A DNA stretch of 64,000 nt from Diprion similis (Eukaryota; Arthropoda; Insecta; Hymenoptera; Diprionidae). Position numbers and translations under genes: made by a program. The number at the start of each line of letters is the position of its first letter. The stretch's first letter is position 1. The notes under the pieces are model-generated. The model was not told the origin of the DNA and made no database searches. It saw only the letters and a list, made by a program, of their open reading frames with translations. Of this stretch, positions 45,986 to 57,666 are shown piece after piece. The DNA is taken from NCBI RefSeq assembly GCF_021155765.1, contig NC_060117.1:10382001-10446000 (forward strand), read 5' to 3'.

Positions 45986-47934
45986 TTTGGAGATTGTTTC
46001 AAGAGAACTCTAACCAACATAATCAACGTCTCTGTCACTCTTGAAAATGCACGGTTGCCATTTTTGAGACGTAGCGCAGTAGGATCATTTTCTTAGTTCT
46101 GCGCATATCAAAGGGGACCAGGGAGCGCACTGCTCCTCAACTATTTCCTATTGTACGCACGGTACTTGACGTGGGGGGGATCCTTCTGTAAGTTGAGCAC
46201 GACCGCTGTTTGGGAACCTCCTTAATTGAGAGAGAAATAATTTGGAGTCATTCTTGTAGAAGATAAAATGGCATAGTTGTGTGGTTAACCGGCTGCCTCG
46301 GTATAGAAATCGACGCAGCTAGGTGAGAGTAAGTAGATGAAGGTGGGTATCAAGTGACTATAAAATCGTTAGAACTTTTTTTTGCTTGATTTCAAAATGA
46401 AAAATAATACGTATCCATAATTGGATCGCTGAGATGCGTTTTTATACTTGACTTGATGCACAGAACCGATTATAAATGTTTCAGCCAAATCAGCAAACCC
46501 GAAGCACAAAAGTGATACACATTTATGCTGTCTTTATCGTAATATAGATAGCGGCATTTCCTAATACATTCATTTATTCGCACAACTTGAAGAATCATGA
46601 TATCTAAAGTTACATAAAACACCTTCTCTCCTAAATATGTATCTCTTAATAGTACATTTTATAAATGCATCTCGTAAAATTTGGCCGTTATCTAATGAAA
46701 CCTTATTATTTAATGACCGTATGGATACAGATTTACCGGGAACTTCGTCTTTATCATCAAGACAAGTATTTGTAAGAGATAATTGATGAGATAATTTCTG
46801 CAGTGTAATTCCACGATCACTCTACTTTTGGTACCAATTCCGTACAGTCTGCGGTCAGTTATTTCCAAAACAACACTTTCCTACAAACAATTAATCATTT
46901 AAAATGGAATAGAGAAGAATCATGTCGATTGAAATTAAATCAACAATTAAACTCATCAATGAGATTTCGGTAGTAACTTTCGTTTTTATCAAACTCCAGG
47001 ATTGGAATCGTCAGGTATGAAGTAGTTATCACTTATTGATTCCATGCATTTCGCTTGATAATCTAGTCGATCAATTGCCGTTTGCCGAGTTCTCTTAATT
47101 CATTTACGCATTTTAGCGAATCATCGCTGTTCCTGTATGCCATTCCGTGATGTTCCTGTAAATGATAAAATTTAATATCACATCGTTCGAGCAAGATCAA
47201 ACAAAAAAGTTTGACAAAGACCTGAGTTATCTCTAGTTTTGTCTGCTCTATTTTCTGCAGAATTATCCGTAGTCTTGTTTGTTAAGAATGAGAGTGTTTA
47301 TTCACGTTTTTGTTTTTTACTTAGACTGTACATCGATATTTCTACTGTGACCGTACGAAATGAACAAACCATGCGCGAGCATGTATACGAAGCCCGTTCG
47401 GGTATCTTCGGTTTCCATAGTTGTACACGAAAGCTCGTGCGAAAGCACTGTCCCCTTTCTCCAGTTGATCCTAAGATAGCAATTGATCTCGTTATGCCGT
47501 ATGTAGAAGACGAATAAAGTTTATCTTGCGACTTTGTCGCTGTATTGGGTTCCTGTATCCTCGAGTTTTCTTTTTAACTGAACCTGTCTCTTTCCCGAAC
47601 CTTTCACACAACTACTTTACTTTATCATTGTTGTCGATAAGAGTTGAGAGAGCATCAAGCGGCTCAAGATTTTATTCGGAATTCAATTTTCGATCACAGT
47701 TCTTGGAAGATTACAGATAGTTACACGGTTGGAAAAAAGGGTTCCAGGATTTCCACTAAAATTTTTCGGTTGAATTGTTCATTTTTCAATAAATTGATTA
47801 GTTGGAAAAACGGGGAAATTGCATGTTGAGACAATTTAAATGTTAAAATTACAAAAACTTTGTTATATTGACTAACAGAAATGTAACAAATAACTCTAAT
47901 ATAAAGTTAACCTGCTAAAACATTGTTACGTGGG
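45986..47934. other. No gene recognised
   Basis: Probably includes the 5' terminus of the Mutator-like element just above 45985, but no terminal inverted repeat was identified. Plus-strand frames at 47239-47829 have no recognisable domain. Confidence 0.35.
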
Positions 47935-48110
47935 GATAAGACGTGTGCAGTGATGTTTAATGATTATAAGTAATCAAGATAGCTCTCACGAACGACAATG
48001 AATAAAATTAAAAACTAAGAAAGACCTACCGTTGATAAGCCGTTAATGTGGATACGTGTTGCTATAGTTCTATACAGGGCTGTGAGAGTTGTTTAAATAA
48101 TTGAGGTTGT
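47935..48110 (+). repeat. Dispersed repeat R3, copy 2
   Basis: Counterpart of 34690-34930; see shared blocks there. It is separated from the following R2 copy by 1.5 kb that contains fold-back 4. Confidence 0.6.
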
Positions 48111-48406
48111 TTTATATTAATAATATGTGATAGATGATCTTTCAACATAAATGGTTGAATATGATTCAGTCTGATAAAATATAAAATATATTCTGAAAAC
48201 GATTCGGTTGTGAAAAATGATCGATAACAAATAAGTGATATGAAAAAATCAGATGACGAATTATAATGGTGAAAGTGTGTATTTTTATAAAGGCTACGTC
48301 GATGGATAAATTTATATTAAAATGCAGAGAAGCTGCAGAACAAGTTAAATTCAATCGCTTACGCTCTTTAGCAAGTCTTGTTTATATTAATCTTGAAATG
48401 CTACAT

Positions 48407-49112
48407 GTGGGGTATTCCACGCCAACTCGACCAGCGTTAAACCCCGACGATCTCAAAATCATTTCATGTTTTTTCCAACATTCTACTCAGTAAAAAACGT
48501 TACCTGAATTTTTTCCAATTTTTTTCATTTAACCGTTTATTTCTTATAAATATTTAAAGTCGATTGCGAATGCCCATTCTTAAAAATGTGAAAAAATTCT
48601 AAAAAATCCAGTGAATGACACAAAACACCCGCCCTTGAGAAAAACGTGTGCCGAATTTTTTTTCTACTTTTTTATCGTTTTTATAGTTTTTAAATTTTTT
48701 AATCCAAAATTATCTTTATTAACTAGAGTGGCGCATTATCGAATTGGTGAAACCGAATATTTACAAGTGAATGGATTCTTATTTGATGCTTTTCGAGTTC
48801 ATCCTGTGTTAATTTTGGGTTTAAAAATTGAAAAATTCCGAATTAGGTGTTTAAAAAAAAAAAATTCGGCCCCGTTTTTCTTGACGGGGGGTGTTTTGTG
48901 TCATTCACTGGATTTTTTAGAATAATTCCAGATTTGTAAAAATGGGCATTCGCAATCGACTTCAAATATTTATAAAAAATAAATGGCTCGATAAAAAAAA
49001 TTGAAAAAAATTCAGGTTGGGTTTTTTACTGAGTAGAATGTTTGAAAAAAACATAAAGGGATTTCGAGATGGTTGTGGCTTAACACTGGTCGAGTTGGCG
49101 TGGAATACCCCA
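48407..49112. repeat. Fold-back element 4 (706-bp hairpin MITE)
   Basis: The arms 48407-48670 and 48855-49112 are inverted copies of high identity. The outer ends are GGGGTATTCCACGCCAACTC, and the block GTGAATGACACAAAACACCC (48611-48630) returns inverted at 48889-48908. The pairing continues through the middle (AATCCAAAATTA with TAATTTTGGGTT), leaving a short loop near 48740-48780. Frames inside are by-products of the palindrome. Target duplication not resolved. Higher arm identity than fold-backs 1-3 means it is the youngest. Confidence 0.85.
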
Positions 49113-49689
49113 TATTTAATCGGTACCGAAAACATCTATGCTGAACAACTTTTATATCTACGTTGGTCGGTTATCATGGTATCGCATCTCTCTTTTTAAA
49201 TTAAACGCCACTTATATTGATAAAATAATGTAACTATAGGGATCGGTTCATCTCTGGAATCACACGCGCAAGCTAGATCTCACTTTGTGAATAATTATGT
49301 ATAAAACATTTCGATATATCTTTGGGCCAGGAGGGTTACCCTATGAATGCAGGCTGCATTGGGCCTTAACTTATTCACTGAAAATCTCATGCATATGGTT
49401 ACCCAAACAAGCTTACCATTGTTGTTAAGTTGAAATTATGGTTGTTTTCAAATTTGCAAATTTATCATTTGGGGGCCGAGTTGAAAACCAGAGAGTTTCT
49501 CTCTGAATACCCACAGATATTATCTACAGTTGGGCACCGTTTCCATTTCTCTTGATTTTAATATTCAGAATTCTCAGAAAACAGTAAGTTGAAGTTACCT
49601 GGTGGCTAGAGAAGCTCGCCACCTATTCTTATATTCTGATCGGTCATCTTATGACTTTCCAAACAGTGAGAATGAGATTCGAAATAACT

Positions 49690-49915
49690 TTGAAGCAGAT
49701 TACTCGAATCAACTTATCCTTAGATGCGAAGATCAACGAAATTGAGAGTTGTCGGGTTGTGTAAGTCAGTATTGATGGTGTCTCTGGATCTGAGGCTTAC
49801 CTCGGAGTTGGAGTCGAATATATAGATACGATTTGTTGATGTTGTTTTTTAGCAACTTAGTCTTATTGAATTTAGAACTTGAATAGTTGTTGCCGGAAAG
49901 TTATTGTTCGAAATC
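49690..49915 (+). repeat. Dispersed repeat R2, copy 3
   Basis: Counterpart of 34975-35215 and 14350-14470. Confidence 0.55.
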
Positions 49916-50138
49916 TTCAATTATTTTACTCACGTTTGATAAATACACGAATTGGTAATACAAGGGGGATTCTGCGTAGAAATACCTACTTCACCGGCAA
50001 ATCACCCGCCCCCCGCCGCCGCCCAGCCCGGACGCAAACCCAACAAGGTTATCCCCCCTCCGGCGAGCCATCAGCGTTCTGCGTTACCATGACTTTGAGT
50101 CTTGTCGGTAAGGGGTTACCATCGTTTTGATCCTTGTC

Positions 50139-50240
50139 GGTAAGAAATCCCCTAGATTGGCGTGCCGGGCGGTAAGAAATCCCCTAGATTGGCGTGCCGG
50201 TCGGTAAGAAATCCCCTAGATTGACGTGCCGGTCGGTAAG
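50139..50240 (+). repeat. 32-bp tandem repeat, three full copies
   Basis: The unit begins GGTAAGAAATCCCCTAGATT and repeats at 50139, 50171 and 50203 with one or two differences. Truncated GGTAAGAA pieces follow at about 50235 and 50255, and related CTTGTCGGTAAG pieces precede. It lies just outside the visible inverted terminal repeat of the Polinton and could be subterminal sequence of that element or flanking DNA. Confidence 0.85.
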
Positions 50241-50514
50241 AAATCATGCCAGTCGGTAAGAAGTGCCGTCAGTTATCATAGGGGTTTTACCCTTACCATG
50301 CTTATCGAGCGTGATCGAGCGACTGCATTACCGAGCGCAACCGCGACCCTCAACCGTTCAACGCCGAACCCTCGCACGTTGAGCTTCTGGAACCATGAGT
50401 CCACAGGTTCCATGAGGAGATTCCATGAGTCAGCTTTTGGAAGATTCTTCCTCCGACGATAGAGAGGTTTCGAGGCGGAAGTGTAACGTTGGGAGGTTTA
50501 TTCAATGACTCCGA

Positions 50515-50851
50515 CAAGTTTCGACTTGACGTCGAGCGGCCCGAGGTCGAAGGATTTCGGTGCGACGTTGAACGTGACGACCCTAAACGAATTTTAGGCC
50601 GACAAACAGTTCTCGGAATCGGTCAACGAGTTTCGACTTGACGTCGAGAGGCCTGCGTCCATTGGTTTTCGGTGCAACGTTGAATTCCGGAAGGTTCCGG
50701 AGCCGTGAGAAAGATAACCTACGACCCTGAACCAATTCTCGGAATCTTAGGCAGACAAACAATTCTCGGAATCGTCCGACGAGTTGCGACTCGACGTCGA
50801 GAGGCCTGCGTCCATCGGTTTTCGGCGCGTCGTTGAATTCTGGAAGGTTCT
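50515..50851 (+). repeat. Polinton left terminal inverted repeat with internal direct repeats
   Basis: Positions 50703-50851 pair with 64000-63852 without a gap and with two C/T differences, both at CpG sites. To the left, the motif TCGACTTGACGTCGAG recurs at 50521 and 50633, and as GCGACTCGACGTCGAG at 50776, so the terminal repeat contains imperfect direct repeats of about 112 and 143 bp. It therefore probably begins left of 50521. Its true outer tip cannot be set because the right partner is cut by the window edge. Confidence 0.9.
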
Positions 50852-51085
50852 AAGTGGTTAGTGGGAGGAATATGATATGAAAGCTTGAATTTCAGAACGT
50901 TATTCTCACAACGATTCTCCAGCTCTCATAAAGAGAACCTCCGACAAAGCACAACTACGCCGGCGAATTGATCTGTTCTTAAAAAATCTTGAAGACTTGA
51001 AAAAAATCGTTTATCAAGAATCTGAACTCAACAAAGTGACAAAGAAGTTGTAAAGTTTGAAATTGTGAAAAAATTAACACCAACA

Positions 51086-51406
51086 ATGGATTTCAAAAAA
51101 TTGAACCAAATTGGCAAACTGCAAGAATTCCTACCAACGAGGAAGCTATCCGACTTGGAAGTTTTAAAAAATTACCGAATCACAAGTGTCAGGAGGGTAC
51201 AGACTCGATTTGGTCAACGGGTGGTCGTCGATGTGGATGCGAAGTTCAGCGTCTTTCTCCCGGCACGCATGGCGAAGGTACTCTGCGAGGACGACGGTCT
51301 GATGCAAAACTTGGTGCAGGCTGTCGAGGAGGATCGCTTGCTGCTGAAGTATCTGGGCGGTCAATATAACCCGGTGGAATTCACCGATGCGTCGACTCTC
51401 GAATAA
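51086..51406 (+). CDS. Small Polinton protein, possible OB-fold ssDNA-binding protein
   Basis: An intact 106-residue frame from ATG 51086 (an upstream in-frame GTG at 51065 is less likely). After a short helical lead, the segment YRITSVRRVQTRFGQRVVV and the following DVDAKFSVFLPARMAKVL form alternating strands typical of an OB-like barrel, then a helical C-terminus. Small proteins of this appearance accompany PolB in insect Polintons, and their position next to the polymerase fits single-stranded DNA binding during protein-primed replication. The fold and role are inferred from pattern and place only. It is one of the few undamaged genes here. Confidence 0.6.
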   Translation: MDFKKLNQIGKLQEFLPTRKLSDLEVLKNYRITSVRRVQTRFGQRVVVDVDAKFSVFLPARMAKVLCEDDGLMQNLVQAVEEDRLLLKYLGGQYNPVEFTDASTLE

Positions 51407-51829
51407 GTTTGCACTTAATTTAAGTTTTAGACATTTAAGAAAAATTATGTGCGTTATTGTTTTGAAGAATATATTTTTTCACAAAATTACAAAATACTAC
51501 GACTACTACGACTGTACTACGACTGTACTACTACTCCACACATGTTTTAGAAGTCTCTGATATGATTATAATGAGGGGTCTGTCGAAAGCTGTTACATTG
51601 ATCTGAAACACACACAAACACAACAAAAACTGTAACTTTAGAAAATTTGAATATACCTGGAATCACGTAAGTTTTTTAGTTTTCATTGTAAAATAAGGAA
51701 ACCAATTAATTGAACTTGTTATGAAACTTATCACACTGTTGTCCAAATACTTGAAAAAAATAGTTTTAGAAAAAAAAATTTCATCATCGAACGAATGAAT
51801 TATGTAAAATATTATTATATAACTTCATC

Positions 51830-52036
51830 TTACACTTTGTGGAATAACCAGCAACCATTCCCCACTCTCACCAAGCGGGCTGACACACCCGCTTGGTAAA
51901 TAAAAATATCGTTCTGGTTCCCATCGCCATAGGCCGTAATGGCAAGTTGAACCGATCGAACGAGGAAGTCTCGAGATAGGTACTCAGCCCATTCTCGAGG
52001 CACTCGCACGTTCGGTAGAATGTGGACATACTCCAT
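51830..52036 (-). CDS. Small ORF of unknown function
   Basis: 68 residues from ATG 52036 on the minus strand, opposite to its neighbours, between the OB-like gene and PolB. The composition is globular (EYVHILPNVRVPREWAEYL, later YGDGNQNDIFIYQAG), unlike the low-complexity random frames around it. It has no recognised family. It could be a real minor Polinton gene or chance. Confidence 0.4.
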   Translation of the reverse strand: MEYVHILPNVRVPREWAEYLSRDFLVRSVQLAITAYGDGNQNDIFIYQAGVSARLVRVGNGCWLFHKV

Positions 52037-52826
52037 TTCTGAGAAAAAAAAATAATTCCGTTAGATATCCAAAGTCTTGATTGCCCATCACACAGACAAA
52101 AAATTTCGATATTCTGATAAAACTCACCGATATTTTTTTTTTTTTAAACGATTCTTTTTTTTGAATTCCCGGGGGAAAAAAATCTGACAAAAGGCACACA
52201 CGTTAAAATCCAAAGTAAAATCCAAAGTTGTTGCACATAAATGTTAAAAACTTTATAACTGCATTGATTTCGATCACCCACCTTGACACTTTGACGGTTC
52301 GACTGCGAATGATTTCATCAGGCTAATGGAGCACCCCACTCTTCGTGCAGCTTCTTCAAGTGTTTAGGTTCACAATTGAACCTATATTAAATCTCGAAGT
52401 GGTCGACACTTGTCGGTTACGTTTGTAAATTACCGCTGTCTTACTCTGCTCTACTGAACAAGTGCAGAGGTCTCGAAATCGTAAACCTGACACCACTGGC
52501 AAAGTAAAAACATCCCCATCGCGCGCTCAGAGAACAATATCTACTAATACTATTGCACTACCACAGCTCTGCCTTGAACATGAAGCGTGTGAAACTTCAT
52601 CGTCGAGTTCCAAGAACTGTCTTACCATCTTACACGAGCAGCAGATTCGCTCGAAAAAAATCTCAAAATTTTCGTTAAAGAACATTGTTCACTTAGGTTC
52701 GATGATATGTGTCAGTCACGATGTACCATAAAAAGGACCGCGTCGGGGTAGAGCAATCATTACGGAGCAAGCCTTGCAACGATAACTCTTGTCAAGTGTG
52801 CGATTGAAGAAGAAAAAGAAACAAAC
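52037..52826. other. PolB upstream region, no clear gene
   Basis: Contains an 89-codon serine-rich frame at 52462-52731 with no recognisable family. A T-rich stretch lies at 52130-52165. It may hold the PolB promoter; CATAAAAAG near 52726 is TATA-like. Confidence 0.3.
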
Positions 52827-53876
52827 ATGGATTTCGAAAAGTGCTTGAAATTGATAAAAATCATGGAGACAGCGTTCAAGATTTTGAGCGAGAAATCTTC
52901 ACCGGCCGAGGTTCAAAAATGGATGCGATTTGGAACCCAAAATACAAGGCTTCTAAACAAAATTTTACGGAAGAACGCCTCAACGATCGGGGAGAAGACA
53001 CGGATTTTGACAACGATCGGAATATTGAAATCGTTGACTGCAAAATTCCAACAGTTTCGAAAAGTAGGCGACGGATTACAAAGCCGACGGCGGAGCGATC
53101 GAGTACAATGGGAAGATTTGGAGACGGCGTTCCAGAGTCGAATTAGAATGGGTGCTGTAAGAAATCTGCAACACAAGGATTTGGGTGTGTTTTTGAAAGA
53201 TGCCAAACACCTGGTCATTGCAAGACTCAAGAACATGCTACGTAAGACGGGAAGTTTGAAAGCCAACTGTGTTTTATCGTGGAAATTTAGTGTTTCAAAG
53301 AACGCTGAAATTGTGGAAGACATTAAATTTTTTAACACCAAAAATCAAGTTATCCTCCAACCAACGGACATACATGGGTGGTTCAAAGAGAATGTCAAGC
53401 AGAAAGTGATGGCCAAGGTGAAAGACTTCCAAGAAAAAGACTCTGGCTGGTCTTTGACTGAAATCATCAATTTGACTGTGAATATCAACAAGAACGTGCC
53501 ACTACGAGGAGGTGTGTTCGCATATACACCACTACCCAAAGATATTCCAGATAAGAAGGCCGTTGTCAACATCCGTAACAGCGACTAATATTGCTTTCTA
53601 TGGTCGGTCACCGCAGCCCTCTTCCAGCCAACAATAAAAATTCCAATGAAGTCAGCTCGTACCCACATTTCAGCTCAGTGCTAAGGTACGATGGTTTGAA
53701 TTTTCCAATGTCCTTGGATCAAATTCCAAAATTTGAAAACTCAACAATCTTTCAATTAACGTTTATAGTATAGATTGTACTGAGAAGCAAAAGCATAGTG
53801 ATATTGTACCCGTTTATTTGAGTCGACACAAGTCTGATAAACCTACAATCCATCTTTTAGTGATGGAGTGTGAAAT

Positions 53877-53926
<50 letters not shown>

Positions 53927-56600
53927 GTACGGAAAATCACACAAAGAATAAAAGAATATACCATTTTGCATGTATTCGAAATTTATCACGATTAACAAGA
54001 TCTCAAATTTCTGGTCACCGTGCTCGTACTTGGTTATGCGATAGGTGTCTGTCACACTTTCAATCTGTAGGATGTTTGTTGAAGCACAATGTAGATTGTC
54101 TGAACTTGAACAAAACTAAAGTTATTTTACCGACAGAAGAGGACAAGATTCTCAAATTAAAAAATTTTAAATACAAAGAAACTGTTCTATTCTGCGTTTA
54201 CGCAGATCTAGAATGTCTACTGCAACCCACTCTTAAAAGTCTTGGGGAAAACAGAACAATTTATCAAAAGCATACGCCGTACAGTATAGCCTATTATCTA
54301 CATTGTGCGTTTAATGATTCATTTCAAAATTCGAAATTAATCGTGGAGAGACTTGCATTCAATGGTTCGTGACTGAGTTAGAGAAATTGGCACATTCGTT
54401 AGAAACTTATTTCGAAACTGTTGTACCAATGGAACCACTTAATTTCCATCAAATCAACGAATTTTATTCGGCAACAGTGTTTCACATTTGTGAAAAACCG
54501 TTTACGCTGGAAGACGTCAAACATCGTGATCACTGCCATTTCACTGGAAAGTATCGTGGTGCTGCTCATCGAGGCTGCAACCTGAATTATCAAAATTCAC
54601 ATACAATTCCTGTGATGTTCCACAATCTATCGGGTTATGATTCACATTTTCTAATTGAAGCGTTGGCTACATCGTTCGAGGGCACAATCCAGCTTCTACC
54701 CGTAAACAAAGAGAAGTACATTTCTTTTTTAAAATATGTCAAGGGAACAGATGTGAAGTTTTGATTCATAGATTCGTTCCGCTTTATGCCCAGTAGTCTT
54801 GAGAAGTTAGCAACATATCTGGGTGATGATCAAAAATCAATTACACGAAAGTTTTGCCATGATTTAGATAAATTTCAGTTATTTACTAGAAAAGGTGTTT
54901 TTCCGTACGAGTATATCGATAATTGGGAGAAGCTTGATGACAGACGACTACCGACCAAACCACAATTTTATTCGAAATTAAACGATCGGGATATATCAGA
55001 CGACAACTATGCACATGCATGTAAAGTTTGGCAAACTTTTAACGTTCAAACTTTGGGGGAGTACTCGGACTTGTATTTACAGACAGACATTTTTTCACTA
55101 GCTGACGTTTTTGAAAATTTTCGACATAATTATTGGACAACTTACAAACTGGACCCATTACATTACTACACGGCGCCCGGTCTGTCGTTTGATGCAATGT
55201 TAAAGTGTACCGACATCGAGCTCGAGCTTCTCACTGATATAGATATGATTATGTTTATAGAAAAAGGTATTCAAGGTGGTGTGTCACAGTGTTCAAACAG
55301 ATACGCAAAGGCCAACAACAGATATATGGGGGAGGCATTCGATCCACAAGTCGAAGAATCTTATCTCATGTACTTCGATGTTAACAATTTGTACGGTGCT
55401 GCTATGAGCTTTGCTCTGCCATACAGTTCCTTCGAATGGGTATCAGACTTTAGACAATACGACGTTCTTACCATCTTGGACGATGCGGAGTTCGGTTACA
55501 TATTAGAGGTAGATTTGGAATATCCTGTGGAACTGCATGAAATGCATGAAGATTTACCACTGTGTCCGGAGCACTACATACCTCCGATCTCGAGTACGAA
55601 GCAACCGGAATTGACGACCACGCTACTTCCCAAACAAAACTATGTTATTCATTACCGTGTTTTGAAACAATGCTTACAATTAGGTCTGAAGTTGGTTCAA
55701 ATTCACAAAGTTCTCAAATTCCGGCAAACACCATGGGTAAAAAATTACATACATTTGAATACTGATTTACGGAAAAAATCGAACAACGAATTTGAAAAAA
55801 ACTTTTATAAATTAATGAACAACGCAGTTTTCGGTAAAACAATGGAAAATGTTAGGAAGTATAGAGATGTCAGGCTGATCACGGAATGGGACGGAAGATA
55901 CGGTGCTCGAGCTACTATAGCTAAGCCAAATTTCCATAGCTGCACCATTTTTGATGAAGATATGGTGATAGTCGAATTAAATAAAACGAAAGTCGAACTA
56001 AACAAACCTTTGTATGCAGGTTTCTCCATCCTGGATCTTTCGAAAACTTATATCCACGATTTTCACTACAATTATATTAAGAATAAATTTGGCAACCAAG
56101 CAAAATTAATGTACACTGATACAGATAGTTTAGTATATCACATCACCGTCCCCGACGTATACCAGTGTATGAAAGTGGACTTGCATAAATTCGATACATC
56201 TGATTACCCAATCGATAACGCTTACGGAATGCCTTTAGCAAATGAAAAAGTCCTCGGCTTGATGAAGGATGAAAACAACGGTCGAATAATGTGAGAATTT
56301 GTAGGATTAAGAGCAAAGTTATATTCATTCAGGGTCTTAGGAGAGAAAAACGACAAAAAACGTGCTAAAGGGGTTAAGGGATCAACGTTGAGAACAATAA
56401 CTTTTAATGATTATTTGTAATGTGCTTTTTAACATGAAAATTTAATCAAAAGTCAGAATTTATTCATGAGTCAAAAGCATGAGGTTCATACTGTAGAACA
56501 GAAGAAGGTGGCACTGAGCTGGAATGACGACAAGCGGATCGTGTTTCACAACACGACCGACACGCTTCCGTAGGGCTATAAGCCTGGGCCTTTGCGTATA
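52827..56600 (+). pseudogene. polB: Protein-primed DNA polymerase B (Polinton), disrupted
   Basis: From ATG 52827. An N-terminal helical region ends in SGWSLTEIINLTVNIN (to 53585). A TAA (53586-53588) precedes a CFLW segment. After frameshifts near 53620 and 53740, a (GAT)n-encoded run of about 16 aspartates appears (53878-53925), then the exonuclease motif VYADLEC (54196-54216). A frameshift near 54362 leads into HICEKPF, DHCHFTGKYRGAAH and YDSHFLIEA, then TGA 54762. The polymerase domain is next: motif [13 protein letters not shown] (55375-55410), motif [21 protein letters not shown] (55783-55842), motif [10 protein letters not shown] (56113-56139). TGA 56292, TAA 56418, TAA 56430 and TAG 56571 interrupt the C-terminus. 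Six stops and three frameshifts make it non-functional as read. All polymerase motifs themselves are intact. Confidence 0.9.
53878..53926 (+). repeat. (GAT)n microsatellite inside PolB
   Basis: About 16 GAT units within the PolB frame, adding a polyaspartate run between the N-terminal region and the exonuclease domain. The unit length keeps the frame. Confidence 0.95.
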
Positions 56601-56738
56601 CGTTTGAGCTTTGTGATGACCGTGTCGTAATCTGTAGGTTATGAAATATAATTGTACAACGTTGTATATAATTATATAAGATGTAAAATAAAGACACATG
56701 CATATTTGCAATAGAATCTCATTTAGTCAATAATGATG

Positions 56739-57666
56739 TTACACGTCAGATTCATTTATCCAACTGTTGTGTGTACTGTCAAAACCTAACCATTTAACAT
56801 ATAATTTCTTTCCACGCTTTTTGAGAACCTTCTCCACGAGATAGATGTCCGGATGTTCAACCTTGAGGAGCTCCTGTTCGTAGAAACCGCCAGCGATGGG
56901 TTGATTTTGATAGTCTTTGAGCTTGTACGTCATAGGATGAGTATTTTCCACTCGGCTTATTGTGAATATTTCAGTCGTCCAATTGGGAGTATAACCTTTC
57001 TCGAAGACGTTTTTGGATTTGCTGATTCGGACTTTGTCGCCAGTTCTGAACTTTGTCGGTTTGGTAGGTATCGCTCGAAGCCCTCCGCACGCCTGACGCA
57101 ATAATTGCCTCTCGTTCACAACCGTGACGTCCGATGGTTTCATTCGTATGGTTCGGTGTTTGGTGTTGTTGTAAGCCAATACCAAATCAGATAAGATGTC
57201 GAGCCACTTGTAGCTTCCTTGCATGCTGAACTGTGTCCACATTTTGCTTTTCAGCGTACGATTGAAACGTTCACAGATCGAAGCCTTCAAATTACTGTAC
57301 GTGGAGTAAAGTTTGACTCCATAACGTGTCATGGAGAGATCCGAATTTTGAGTTGTAAAATTCCGTTCCTCTGTCGACGTGTTATTTTTTCGGCACACGT
57401 CCTTGAACAAGTACAGATTCCATCGCCTTTGTAACATCATCCCCGGACTTGCTCTTTATCGGTACAGCCCACGCATAATTTGAAAAAATATCAATGACTG
57501 TGAGCATGTACTTGTAGCCTTTGTTTTGTCCAGCGTACGAAATCATATTAACAAGATCCGCCTGCCAGGTCTCGTCGATGCCGCGCACATCTACACGGCG
57601 ACGTGGATAATTCCGACATGCAGGCTTATGCAGTTCCGTCACCAGCGCTAGCTTTTCCCCGTTCAT
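56739..57666 (-). pseudogene. int: Retroviral-type DDE integrase with chromodomain (Polinton), disrupted
   Basis: Minus strand from ATG 57666. The first catalytic aspartate is in WQADLVNM; the strand GYKYMLTVIDIFSNYAW follows; then VPKK and a TAA at 57382-57384. In the same frame after the stop comes the second aspartate in HVDRGTEFYNSKF. A frameshift then leads into SNLKASICERFNRTLK with the catalytic glutamate, a WLDILSDLVLAYNNTKHRT block, an SH3-like strand set, and a C-terminal chromodomain (IYLVEKVLKKRG..YVKWLGF..NSWI) ending at 56739. The DDE triad is all present but split by one stop and one frameshift. No N-terminal HHCC zinc finger precedes the catalytic core. The start overlaps the fibre-like gene by about 40 bp. 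Confidence 0.88.

Noticed and set aside
48611-48925. 104-codon frame in fold-back 4
   Set aside because: It reads through the palindrome arms; open by composition, not by selection.
52841-53341. Alternative frames inside the PolB N-terminal region (plus and minus)
   Set aside because: Shadows of the PolB frame from 52827, which leads into recognised polymerase sequence.
53843-54055. Minus-strand frame with a run of histidines
   Set aside because: It is the complement of the (GAT)n tract inside PolB.
56460-56711. Minus-strand frames of 79-83 codons after PolB
   Set aside because: They are antisense to the PolB C-terminal remnant, which is recognisable on the plus strand up to about 56600.
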